From a virus: 22,322 nt of DNA. The notes under the pieces were generated by a model. The model worked only from the letters and a program-made list of their open reading frames with translations, was not told the origin of the DNA and searched no databases. The stretch is taken from positions 1 to 22,322 of IMG/VR virus record IMGVR_UViG_3300035162_002970; one strand, 5' to 3'. Positions 1 to 7,239 of this stretch are shown here, in pieces. The translations under genes were made by a program, and so were the position numbers. Numbering within the stretch: position 1 is the stretch's first letter; every line of letters starts with the position of its first letter.

Positions 1-141
1 AATGGTGTCAGAGGCGAAAAGAAAACAAAGAAAAGATCTTCCAGACATAATGCAAAGGTTATGATTGACAAAGTTAATCATGGTCTGTTAGACTCTACAG
101 AACTAGATGAGTATCTAGAATTTGATTCGATTGATGATTGA
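1..141 (+). CDS. C-terminal end of an unrecognised protein (5' truncated)
   Basis: Frame 1 is open from the first base to a TGA at 139-141 and gives 46 residues. The first third is very basic (KKTKKRSSRHNAK) and the end is acidic (the last residues are EFDSIDD). The gene ends 27 bases before the clamp start on the same strand, so it probably belongs to the replication operon. In T4 relatives this position can hold recombination or transcription-accessory genes, but I recognise no family from this tail and assign no function. The start lies outside the window. Confidence 0.6.
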   Translation, partial: NGVRGEKKTKKRSSRHNAKVMIDKVNHGLLDSTELDEYLEFDSIDD

Positions 142-168
142 TAACCCCTACATGGAGATTTATTCGTA

Positions 169-858
169 ATGGCTGTAATGACAAGTGTGAAGATTTCAAA
201 AGAAACCCTATCCGTACTGAAGAACTTTTCTCAGTTGAACTCTAACCTTTTGGTTAAGCAAGGCAACATGATTAATACAATCACTGGTGCCAAAAATGTA
301 ATGGCAGAGGCAACTATTGAAGAGAACTTTGAAGTTGAATTTGGTATTTGGGATCTAAACAAATTCCTTGGAACAGTGTCGTTGTTTGATTCACCTTCCT
401 TTGAGTTTGGTGAGAAGTCTGTGAGGATCTCTGGTAATAATGGTTCTGCTGTTACTTACTATTATTCAGAACCAAGTCTTCTTTCTACGGTTAACAAAAA
501 GGTTCAGATGCCTGAGTCAGTGATTTCTTTTGACTTCACAGAAAGTATGTTCTCTGATCTTCAGAGAGCCGCTTCGGTTCTTGCTCTTCCTGATCTTTGT
601 ATTCGTTCAGAAGGAACTAATATTGTTGCTGTTGCTCTTGATAAGAAAGATCCAACATCAAACCAGTATGCTGTTGAACTGGCGAATTATGATGGCAATG
701 CAACCTTCAACTTCAATTTTAAGATTGAGAATTTGAAGATGCTTGCTGGTGATTATCAAGTAGATATCTGTGAATCTGTTGTGAGTTCCTTTACTAACAA
801 GAATGTTGATGTTAAGTATTGGATTGCACTCGAAACTGATTCCACTTATACTGCTTGA
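169..858 (+). CDS. 45: gp45-like DNA polymerase sliding clamp
   Basis: This is the processivity clamp that encircles DNA, tethers the polymerase gp43 and, in T4, also activates late transcription. Its 229 residues nearly equal T4 gp45 (228). Recognisable gp45 features are the N-terminal KISKETLSVLKNFSQLNS, then WDLNKFLGTVSLF around residues 56-68, YDGNATFNFNF near 173-183 and the C-terminal WIALETDSTY. The ATG at 169 is preferred over the in-frame ATG at 178 because GGAG at 154-157 lies 11 bases upstream of it. It is followed 13 bases later by gp44, the same order as in T4. Its carboxy end is expected to contact late-transcription factors by analogy with T4; nothing here tests that. Confidence 0.95.
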   Translation: MAVMTSVKISKETLSVLKNFSQLNSNLLVKQGNMINTITGAKNVMAEATIEENFEVEFGIWDLNKFLGTVSLFDSPSFEFGEKSVRISGNNGSAVTYYYSEPSLLSTVNKKVQMPESVISFDFTESMFSDLQRAASVLALPDLCIRSEGTNIVAVALDKKDPTSNQYAVELANYDGNATFNFNFKIENLKMLAGDYQVDICESVVSSFTNKNVDVKYWIALETDSTYTA

Positions 859-871
859 TAAAGGATTGATA

Positions 872-1816
872 ATGAACGATGTGAAAAACTATCTGTGGGT
901 CGAGAAGTATCGGCCGCAGAAGATTGATGATTGTATTCTTCCAGTGGAAATCAAATCCACCTTTACCCAAATGGTAAAAGCAGGTGAGGTACAGAACCTT
1001 CTGCTTTCTGGTGGTGCTGGTTGTGGTAAGACAACTGTAGCAAAGGCGTTGTGTAACGAACTTGATCTTGAGTATATCTTGATCAACTGTTCAGAGGAGG
1101 GTAACATTGATACTCTTCGTACAACCATTCGTCAGTTCGCAAGCACTGTCTCTATGACGGGACAGAAAAAGATTGTGATCCTAGACGAATTTGACTATAG
1201 TAATGCCCAGAGCATTCAACCAGCCCTTCGCGGTGCTATCGAGGAGTTTGCTAACAGTTGTAGATTTATTCTAACTTGTAATTACAAGAACCGAATCATC
1301 CAACCGTTGCACTCCCGATGCACCACTATTGAGTTTAAGATTCCTAGCAACGAGAAGCCTACGCTCGCCGTTGGTATTCTTGAAAGAATAGAAAATATTC
1401 TCAAGACAGAGGGCATTAAGTATGAACGTCCTATTCTTCTTGAACTTATCAAGAAGCACTTTCCTGATATTCGTAGGATTATAAATGAACTCCAACGCTA
1501 TTCAGTTTCTGGTGTGATTGACACAGGAATTCTTGCTCAGATTGGTGAGATTCGTGTCAAGACTTTGATGAAGTCAATGAAGGAAAAGAACTTCACTGAG
1601 GTTCGGAAGTGGGTTGTTGAAAATCTAGACAACTCACAGGAGCAAATGATTCGTACTTTGTATGATTCGATGTATCAATACATGAAGCCAGGATCGATCC
1701 CGCAGGCGATCCTAATTTGTGGTGAGTATCTTTACAAGGCTGCTTTTGTTGCCGACACAGAGATAAACATGACTGCGTGTTTAGTTCAAATTATGATGGA
1801 GTGTGAATTCAAATGA
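872..1816 (+). CDS. 44: gp44-like clamp loader large subunit (AAA+ ATPase)
   Basis: This AAA+ ATPase, with gp62, opens and loads the gp45 clamp at primer-template junctions. It has 314 residues (T4 gp44 has 319). The opening LWVEKYRPQKIDDCILP is typical. Walker A is GGAGCGKTT at residues 47-55, Walker B is ILDEFD at 103-108, and the SRC arginine-finger motif is at 148-150. The ATG at 872 is chosen because AAGGA at 861-865 precedes it and because T4 gp44 begins at the equivalent place; an earlier in-frame start would run into gp45. Its stop overlaps the next start as ATGA, so downstream translation is likely coupled. All catalytic motifs look intact. Confidence 0.95.
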   Translation: MNDVKNYLWVEKYRPQKIDDCILPVEIKSTFTQMVKAGEVQNLLLSGGAGCGKTTVAKALCNELDLEYILINCSEEGNIDTLRTTIRQFASTVSMTGQKKIVILDEFDYSNAQSIQPALRGAIEEFANSCRFILTCNYKNRIIQPLHSRCTTIEFKIPSNEKPTLAVGILERIENILKTEGIKYERPILLELIKKHFPDIRRIINELQRYSVSGVIDTGILAQIGEIRVKTLMKSMKEKNFTEVRKWVVENLDNSQEQMIRTLYDSMYQYMKPGSIPQAILICGEYLYKAAFVADTEINMTACLVQIMMECEFK

Positions 1817-2103
1817 AAAAGTTTTATGTAACAAGAGGTAAGATTGCTATCAAAGAAGATAATCCTGATAATGAAACTAGTAATGGAATCATTTATCAAG
1901 AGAAGGCCAGTAAGGTTCATGGGACAGGAGTTGTTTCTAGTATAGGACTTCCTATGGTTTTAGAAAATGGTATGCAAATTCCTATTAAGATAAACGAGGG
2001 TGATCGAGTTATCTTTGATAAGTCAAAGGGTTACTCTACTTTTGGTGGCCTTTCTATTCTAGATCAGGAATTAATTCTGGGAGTCTTTGGTGAAACTGAC
2101 TGA
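1813..2103 (+). CDS. GroES/gp31-like co-chaperonin
   Basis: This 96-residue protein resembles the Cpn10/GroES family, which caps the GroEL folding chamber. Visible features are a beta-barrel start (KKFYVTRGKIAIKE), a candidate mobile loop around residues 17-33 containing GII (25-27) where GroES carries its GroEL-binding hydrophobic tripeptide, GTGVVSSIG at 37-45, EGDRVIFDKSKGY at 62-74 (matching the GD-x-VIF strand of GroES), and a terminal DQELILGVFG like the GroES ending. T4 encodes gp31 to replace GroES for folding its large capsid protein; the same role is inferred here. Its position between the two clamp loader genes is odd. It overlaps gp44 by ATGA, and gp62 begins inside its 3' end. 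Confidence 0.8.
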   Translation: MKKFYVTRGKIAIKEDNPDNETSNGIIYQEKASKVHGTGVVSSIGLPMVLENGMQIPIKINEGDRVIFDKSKGYSTFGGLSILDQELILGVFGETD

Positions 2104-2491
2104 ATATCTCAACGCGATTAATCATAGTAAGGAATCTCTTATGGACACTGAAGATGAATCAGTTGAAAAAGAGTATGTTCCTTTTGTGGTTAATCGCTGT
2201 CTTTCGTATTTTCCTGATACGATTTATTTTTCTAATGAGATGAATCAGTATCATACACTGCCTAAGAATATGCAGTTTGATTTTCTTAGATTAGGTGTTC
2301 GTAAGAACAAGAGATATAGTTCGTGGTTAAAGAAGCAGAAGATTAATAATATTGATATAATCAAACAATATTTTGGATACTCAGATGCAAAGGCAATTCA
2401 GGTAGCAGATCTTCTATCAGATGAAGATTTGATCTCTATGCAAGAGGAAATGTATACTGGCGGTACTCAAAAGATGAAAAAACCTAAATAA
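2090..2491 (+). CDS. 62: gp62-like clamp loader small subunit
   Basis: This is the non-ATPase subunit of the gp44/gp62 clamp loader. It has 133 residues, clearly shorter than T4 gp62 (187). The identifying stretch is FVVNRCLSYFPD followed by QFDFLRLGVRKNKRYSSWLKK, which parallels the T4 segment around ALSQFPE and PRGKRYGKWAK. No ATG fits. TTG at 2087 and GTG at 2090 are adjacent, and GTG is preferred because GGGAG at 2079-2083 lies 6 bases before it but only 3 before TTG. The start sits inside the co-chaperonin gene, 14 bases before that gene ends, so the two are probably translationally coupled. A non-ATG start may lower its yield relative to gp44, of which the loader needs four copies. Confidence 0.85.
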   Translation: MKLTEYLNAINHSKESLMDTEDESVEKEYVPFVVNRCLSYFPDTIYFSNEMNQYHTLPKNMQFDFLRLGVRKNKRYSSWLKKQKINNIDIIKQYFGYSDAKAIQVADLLSDEDLISMQEEMYTGGTQKMKKPK

Positions 2492-2537
2492 ATTGTATAA
2501 AACGTATACAGTATGGTATTTTCATTGAGAGAACGAT
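2492..2537 (+). promoter_or_regulatory. Possible promoter and hairpin region before regA
   Basis: This 46-base gap is AT-rich. It holds a small inverted repeat, GTATA (2495-2499) / TATAC (2505-2509), and a TATGGTAT at 2512-2519. The same TATGGTAT followed two bases later by TTC recurs in the promoter before the dUTPase gene (20576-20588). A -35-like TTGTAT at 2493-2498 is weak and its spacing to any -10 is not ideal. A separate start point for regA is therefore possible but unproven. Only a poor ribosome site (GAGA, 2527-2530) precedes the ATG. Confidence 0.35.
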
Positions 2538-2945
2538 ATGGAACCAGAAGATTTATTTGATGGCTATGGTGTAGAAATAACTCTTAAAGAACGTGATGAT
2601 TTCTTGAAGGTAAAGGAAACCCTAACACGATTAGGTGTTTCTTCCCGTAAAGAAAATAAGTTATATCAGTCGTGTCACATCTTGCATAAACGAGGAAAGT
2701 ATGCTATACTACATTTCAAGGAATTGTTTTCCTTGGATGGGTTAGATAGCGATATCTCAGAAACGGATATAGGTAGAAGGAATACGATAGTAAAACTTCT
2801 AGTAGAATGGAAACTACTTAAAGTAGTTGATGAAGAAGAGTATGCTGAACCTCAAGTTAGTCTTGCTCAACTAAAGATTTTACCCCACTCCGAGAAAAAG
2901 AACTGGGAATTGATACCTAAATACCATATAGGTAAGCGTAGATAA
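2538..2945 (+). CDS. regA: RegA-like translational repressor
   Basis: RegA binds the ribosome-start regions of many early T4 mRNAs, including those of gp44 and gp45, and blocks their translation. This protein has 135 residues against 122 in T4. The extra length is an acidic N-terminal extension of about 11 residues (MEPEDLFDGYG) before VEITLKERDDFLKVKETLTR, which aligns closely with the T4 N-terminus. LYQSCHILHKRG (42-53), HFKEL and the ending KYHIGK are also RegA-like. In T4 gene 43 follows directly; here it is followed 23 bases later by a glycosyltransferase gene. The only start that retains the conserved core is the ATG at 2538. Confidence 0.93.
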   Translation: MEPEDLFDGYGVEITLKERDDFLKVKETLTRLGVSSRKENKLYQSCHILHKRGKYAILHFKELFSLDGLDSDISETDIGRRNTIVKLLVEWKLLKVVDEEEYAEPQVSLAQLKILPHSEKKNWELIPKYHIGKRR

Positions 2946-2968
2946 TACAGTGAAAGGCCTTTTTTATT

Positions 2969-3631
2969 ATGAGTATCCCAAAGATTATCCACCAATTGTG
3001 GGTAGGACCAAAACCTGCACCTCTTCATTTGATGAACACATGGAAAGAGTCTCATCCAGACTATGAGTATATGTTCTGGAATGAAGATACAATCGCAGAA
3101 CACTTTCCAGATGGACTCTACAATCAAAAGCAATACGACGCCATGCCAGAATGGAATGGTAAGTGTGATATTGCTCGATATGAAATACTCCAAAAGTTTG
3201 GTGGGTTCTTTCTCGATGCAGACTGTGTGTGCAAGCGACCACTCGATGACTATCTTTTAGAGAACGATAGTTTTAGTTGTTATGAGAATGAATTGATTCG
3301 TGGTCAACTAATCGCCGCTGGTTATCTTGGTTGTATAAAGGGTTGTGAGTTGATAGATCATCTTGTCAATCGTCTCCACGAACTTGAAGGTCAAACACTA
3401 CACGAAGGCCCCATGACTGCTTGGAAGACTGTGGGTCCAGTGTTCCTTACTAAGGCGGTACATGAACTTTCTTATATTAAGTTGGCAGTCTATCCTAGTT
3501 TTTACTTCATCCCAAATCACTACACTAAAATGAATCCGTACAATGGTCCGTTTGAACCATATGCAGATCAGTTCTGGGGTAGCACCGAAACCGCAGTCGG
3601 TAAGGTTGGAATGAACTATGAAGCATCTTGA
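2969..3631 (+). CDS. GT32-like (OCH1/Gly_transf_sug) glycosyltransferase
   Basis: This 220-residue protein probably transfers a sugar from a nucleotide-sugar donor in a metal-dependent way. It opens with IPKIIHQLWVG and has W-x-x-x-x-P-D-Y-E-Y near residues 25-34, then DIARYEILQKFGG (67-79) and the DAD metal-binding motif at 83-85. These are the hallmarks of the GT32 / DXD sugar-binding family. GAAAGG at 2952-2957 serves as ribosome site. It is the first gene of the glycan run after RegA. The donor and acceptor cannot be read from the sequence. No signal peptide or membrane segment is evident, so it should act in the cytoplasm. Confidence 0.82.
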   Translation: MSIPKIIHQLWVGPKPAPLHLMNTWKESHPDYEYMFWNEDTIAEHFPDGLYNQKQYDAMPEWNGKCDIARYEILQKFGGFFLDADCVCKRPLDDYLLENDSFSCYENELIRGQLIAAGYLGCIKGCELIDHLVNRLHELEGQTLHEGPMTAWKTVGPVFLTKAVHELSYIKLAVYPSFYFIPNHYTKMNPYNGPFEPYADQFWGSTETAVGKVGMNYEAS

Positions 3632-4238
3632 TTTATCGACACTTAAAACATACTGGATTAATCTAGATGATCGTACTGACAGACAAGACAGTATGATAAA
3701 GTTGTTTACTAGACTCGGTATGAATAACGTGGAGAGAATCTCTGCTATCAAAGCACAGCCGTACTACTTTGGTTGTGGTATGAGTCATATAAAAACTTTA
3801 GAGAGAGGTTTAGAGGGAGGAACTCCTTTTCTTGTTCTAGAGGATGATGTTACATTCAATGATACATTCAAGCCTACTCTCGATGTTCCTGATGAGATAG
3901 ATGCAGTTTATCTTGGGTGGACAACATGGAGTGCGACAGAAGAACGAGCGGCGTCTTCTAAGATGTCGAGGGCGTTAGAGATGCGAGTGTATGATGATAA
4001 CTTCGTAAAGATATCATACATGACATCTCTTCATGCCGTTCTCTACCTGAGCGAAGAGTATGTGAGAAAGTGTATCGACTCAATGAAAGAATGGGTACAG
4101 GAAAAGAAATGGCACTGTGATGTTGGGACTGCTGAAGTTCAGTGTGATTTCAATGTGGTAGTTCCTTTTGGTCGAACATGGTTCTATCAAGACGATCCTC
4201 GAAACATTCCGTGGACTAACGTGAAAGTAGATAAGTGA
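3618..4238 (+). CDS. GT25-like (LPS family) glycosyltransferase
   Basis: This 206-residue protein carries the pattern of glycosyltransferase family 25, whose bacterial members add galactose or glucose to lipooligosaccharide and whose animal members glycosylate collagen hydroxylysine. Visible motifs are YWINLDDRTDRQDSM (12-26), GCGMSHIKTLE (52-62) and FLVLEDDV (71-78), with the EDD putative metal-binding triad at 75-77. It begins 14 bases before the GT32-like gene ends, with a GGA-type ribosome site at 3608-3610, so the two are coupled. The sugar specificity is unknown. The collagen link of the family is notable given the collagen-like fibre downstream, but that is only suggestive. Confidence 0.82.
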   Translation: MKHLDLSTLKTYWINLDDRTDRQDSMIKLFTRLGMNNVERISAIKAQPYYFGCGMSHIKTLERGLEGGTPFLVLEDDVTFNDTFKPTLDVPDEIDAVYLGWTTWSATEERAASSKMSRALEMRVYDDNFVKISYMTSLHAVLYLSEEYVRKCIDSMKEWVQEKKWHCDVGTAEVQCDFNVVVPFGRTWFYQDDPRNIPWTNVKVDK

Positions 4239-5048
4239 ATGATTGTTAATCAAGAAATTGGATACTTGGGTAGACTAGCAAATCAGATGTTTCAGTATGC
4301 AGCATTGATTGGTATTGCCACTAAAAATAATTATGAGTATGGTATTCCGTTTGAGAACGCAAGAATACCAAAGACGACTCAACCATATGGACACATAGAA
4401 AAGTTAGAACTTATGGATGAGTTCAATCTTTCTGCTAAAGATAGCACAGGGGTTGCACCACAATATACATTATCGTATTATGATAATAAGTATGACGAAA
4501 GAGTATTTGATGTGCCAGATAATATTACTATGTCTGGTTACTTTCAAGTTCCTAAGTTTTTTGAACATTGTAGTGACAAGATAAAAGAAGAGTTTGCCTT
4601 TACATTAGAAACCACCGAACGCTGTTGGGAGAAACTAAGTTCTTTTGACAGGGATTTTCAAGTGTCTGCTGTTCATATTAGAAGAACAGACTATGCTAAG
4701 TCTAATGGTTGGCATAATATGTTAGGTATGGATTACTATAACGAAGCAATTAGTAACATAGGATCTGGTAAGTATGTTATCTTCTCTGATGATATAGGCT
4801 GGTGTAAAGAAAAGTTTGTTAGTGATGACAATAACCAGTTCTTTTTCTCAGAAGGTATGAACCAATTTGAAGATATGTGCTTGATTAGTATGTGTAAGAA
4901 TGTTATAATGGCAAACAGTTCTTTTAGTTGGTGGGGAGCATACTTGAATCCACACGCCGACACAATCATTTCTCCGAAGAAATGGCTTGGATCATCTCCA
5001 GAAGAAAGTTGGAGAGATATTTATTGTAAAGATTGGATAAGAGTATGA
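4239..5048 (+). CDS. GT11-like alpha-1,2-fucosyltransferase family protein
   Basis: This protein has 269 residues and a near-canonical GT11 layout. GRLANQMFQYAALIGIA is at residues 11-27, and HIRRTDY at 146-152 is the GDP-fucose-binding HxRRxD motif. IFSDDIGWCK is at 181-190 and a C-terminal MANSSFSWWGAYLN is at 224-237. Family members move L-fucose from GDP-fucose to a galactose in O-antigens or other glycans. The ATG follows the preceding stop directly. No GDP-mannose dehydratase or GDP-fucose synthase gene is visible in this window, so the donor would have to come from the host or from elsewhere in the genome. The exact linkage is inferred from the family only. Confidence 0.88.
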   Translation: MIVNQEIGYLGRLANQMFQYAALIGIATKNNYEYGIPFENARIPKTTQPYGHIEKLELMDEFNLSAKDSTGVAPQYTLSYYDNKYDERVFDVPDNITMSGYFQVPKFFEHCSDKIKEEFAFTLETTERCWEKLSSFDRDFQVSAVHIRRTDYAKSNGWHNMLGMDYYNEAISNIGSGKYVIFSDDIGWCKEKFVSDDNNQFFFSEGMNQFEDMCLISMCKNVIMANSSFSWWGAYLNPHADTIISPKKWLGSSPEESWRDIYCKDWIRV

Positions 5049-5899
5049 TTGGATTATTTCACGGTGGAGTAGGTAATAACAATGGGCCAGGAAAAGTAGC
5101 ATACAATCTGATGCTGGGTTTGGATAAGTTGGGTGTTGACTATGTTGTAAATCAAGAAGCAGATATTAATGGTTGCTTGACTGCATGGGGCCCACGGTTT
5201 ATGGATCTCCCAAAGAATACTTTGGTTGGTCCTAATCTCGTTGTTGTTCCTACAGACATTCCTCAGTTGTGGTATCGTTTCAAAAATGTTATTGTTCCTT
5301 GTCAGTGGGTAAAGAATAAATATGAAAGTTTTGAGATGACTCAGAATACAAATCTACATATTTGGCCTGTCGGTATTGATACTGATAAGTTTTCACCATC
5401 TAATGAAGTAAAAAATAATGATTGTTTAATTTACTTCAAGCGAGGATCGGAAGAGACAAAGAAAGAGTTAATTCGTTTGTTAGATTCTCAAAAACTTTCT
5501 TATGAACTCATTACCTACGGTAGTTACACAGAAGAACAATTGATGGATGTTGCAAGACGATCTAGATTCTGTGTTACTATTGCAGGAACTGAGAGTCAAG
5601 GTATTGCTTATCAGGAAATTCTTTCGATGGGTGTGCCTTGTTATGTTATTGATAAACTAGTTTGGGATGATCAACCACAACATACTTTTCCTGCTACATC
5701 AGCGCCGTATTTTGATAATAGGTGTGGAATAAAGTGTCCTGATCTTTCTCGACTCGAAGAGTTCATAGACGAACTCTTCATGGAAAGAGTCTTGAACATT
5801 TCTAAGTATGATCCGCGACAATACATACTAGACAACCTAACACTAGAGAAGTGTGCGAGTGATTATTTAAAACTATTGGAGATTAGTAATGAAAGATAA
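5045..5899 (+). CDS. GT4-like (GT-B fold) glycosyltransferase
   Basis: This 284-residue protein looks like a compact GT-B enzyme. The glycine-rich GLFHGGVGNNNGPGKVAYNL (3-22) forms the N-terminal donor/acceptor loop. VVVPTDIPQLW (67-77), VPCQWVKNKYE (84-94) and WPVGIDTDKF (107-116) bridge the two domains. The C-terminal E-x7-E motif of GT4 enzymes is at E183 and E191 (GTESQGIAYQEIL), followed by SMGVPCYV. The ATG at 5045 overlaps the preceding stop as ATGA and is preferred over TTG at 5033. Donor and acceptor are unknown. The protein is shorter than most GT4 enzymes (typically 350 or more residues). Confidence 0.75.
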   Translation: MIGLFHGGVGNNNGPGKVAYNLMLGLDKLGVDYVVNQEADINGCLTAWGPRFMDLPKNTLVGPNLVVVPTDIPQLWYRFKNVIVPCQWVKNKYESFEMTQNTNLHIWPVGIDTDKFSPSNEVKNNDCLIYFKRGSEETKKELIRLLDSQKLSYELITYGSYTEEQLMDVARRSRFCVTIAGTESQGIAYQEILSMGVPCYVIDKLVWDDQPQHTFPATSAPYFDNRCGIKCPDLSRLEEFIDELFMERVLNISKYDPRQYILDNLTLEKCASDYLKLLEISNER

Positions 5900-6488
5900 A
5901 TCTTTCTCACAAGCAAAACAAGATTTATTTGTTTTGCAAATGTTAAATAAAAAAATAAACGGGTTTTATCTTGAGATCGGAGGAGCATGGCCATTCGATC
6001 TCAGTAACACAGCGTTACTAGAACAAAACTATGGGTGGGTAGGTTTATCCTATGAAATTATGCAACAACGAGTTGATGATTATAATAAACTTAGAACTAA
6101 TAAATGTTATTGTGAAAATGCCACGCTGGTAGATTATACTTCTGAATTTCAAAAATATGACTTTCCAAAACAAATAGATTACCTGTCTTTGGACATTGAA
6201 CCTCACCACCAAACACTGAAATGTTTAAAGAAACTTCCACTGAATGATTATAGATTTTCAGTAATAACATATGAACACGATTCTTACGCGGGAGGAAATG
6301 TATCCAAAATGGAGTCTAGAGAAATTTTGCAATCATATGGTTATCAATTGGTTGTTTCTGATTTGACACATGTTCAAAATTCTTTTGAAGATTGGTATGT
6401 TGATCCAAATATTGTAGATGAAAAAATATATTCTCCTTTTATTGCACAAAATATTGAACATACTACCTTGTTTGAGGGAAAACTATGA
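5889..6488 (+). CDS. FkbM-like SAM-dependent methyltransferase
   Basis: This 199-residue protein has the FkbM/Methyltransf_21 layout: SQAKQDLFVLQML (7-19), the SAM-binding stretch FYLEIGGAWPFDLSNTALLE (26-45), GWVGLSYEI, then IDYLSLDIE (96-104) and VITYEHDSY (125-133). Members O-methylate sugars or other small hydroxylated molecules; the island context points to a glycan substrate. The usual DIGA loop reads EIGGAW, a conservative change. It overlaps the preceding gene by 11 bases. The region is visibly more AT-rich than the replication genes (one hand-counted 60-base line, 6061-6120, has 15 G+C), consistent with separate acquisition. Confidence 0.78.
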   Translation: MKDKSFSQAKQDLFVLQMLNKKINGFYLEIGGAWPFDLSNTALLEQNYGWVGLSYEIMQQRVDDYNKLRTNKCYCENATLVDYTSEFQKYDFPKQIDYLSLDIEPHHQTLKCLKKLPLNDYRFSVITYEHDSYAGGNVSKMESREILQSYGYQLVVSDLTHVQNSFEDWYVDPNIVDEKIYSPFIAQNIEHTTLFEGKL

Positions 6489-7225
6489 CGTTAGTTAAAA
6501 ATGAATGGACTAACTTTGAAAATCAAGTTCAAGATACAGAGGAATTCTTAAAACAACCTGCTGTTTTACAAACGATGTTTCAATCTGATCCTACTCTGTT
6601 TCAGAAAGAACTCATGTATATCAGAGAAAATAATAACGACTATCTAAAATTATTTAAAGATCCCAACCAATACGGAAGTCCCCTGTTGTTCGATATCAAT
6701 GGTGAAATATATAATCCAAATGATATTCATCATTTGTATCACTTATGCCGTTATGAAAATAAAATGGGAAAAATTGAATCACCTACTAAAATTTTAGAAT
6801 GGGGTGGTGGATATGGCAATATGTGTAAAGTAATGAATATGGTTTACGGTAATTTGATTGAATCATACACTATTATTGATTTGCCTAAATTTACTACAAT
6901 CAGCGAAAGATATATTTCAAATGTTTGTGAAACAGTAAATCATCATCATTTGTCTGTTGAAGATTTTGAGGATAAACTTGAATCCAAATATGATATGTTT
7001 TTATCTACATGGGCGTTAAGTGAGAGTCCTTCTTCTTGGACAGATTATATGGTATCTAATAGTTTTTTCGGTGCATCTAAATTTTTAATTGCTTTACATC
7101 AATGTGGTTCACATATTCCATTCATGGAAGAATCAACTAAACTTAGAAATGAGTTAAAGTTTTTTGATGTTAAAGAACAGTCAGTTGATGTTATTGATGG
7201 TATTAACTATTATATTTTGAAATGA
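6485..7225 (+). CDS. Putative sugar O-methyltransferase
   Basis: This 246-residue protein has a class I SAM-binding motif KILEWGGGYGNMCKVM (102-117) and a second strand ending IDLP (131-134), plus LSTWALSE near 173-180. The arrangement resembles the putative sugar O-methyltransferase group found in polysaccharide loci; a long N-terminal region of about 100 residues precedes the Rossmann core. It is coupled by ATGA to the FkbM-like gene, with a GAGGGA ribosome site about six bases upstream of the ATG. It shares that gene's low G+C (line 6841-6900 has 16 G+C in 60), so the two probably arrived as a pair. The methylated position is unknown. Confidence 0.68.
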   Translation: MTLVKNEWTNFENQVQDTEEFLKQPAVLQTMFQSDPTLFQKELMYIRENNNDYLKLFKDPNQYGSPLLFDINGEIYNPNDIHHLYHLCRYENKMGKIESPTKILEWGGGYGNMCKVMNMVYGNLIESYTIIDLPKFTTISERYISNVCETVNHHHLSVEDFEDKLESKYDMFLSTWALSESPSSWTDYMVSNSFFGASKFLIALHQCGSHIPFMEESTKLRNELKFFDVKEQSVDVIDGINYYILK

Positions 7226-7239
7226 AAAAGGAAAAAATA

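Noticed and set aside
2953-2962. Palindrome AAAGGCCTTT before the first glycosyltransferase gene, followed by T residues
   Set aside because: A 10-base palindrome leaves no loop, so it cannot form a normal terminator stem. GAAAGG here is better explained as the ribosome site.
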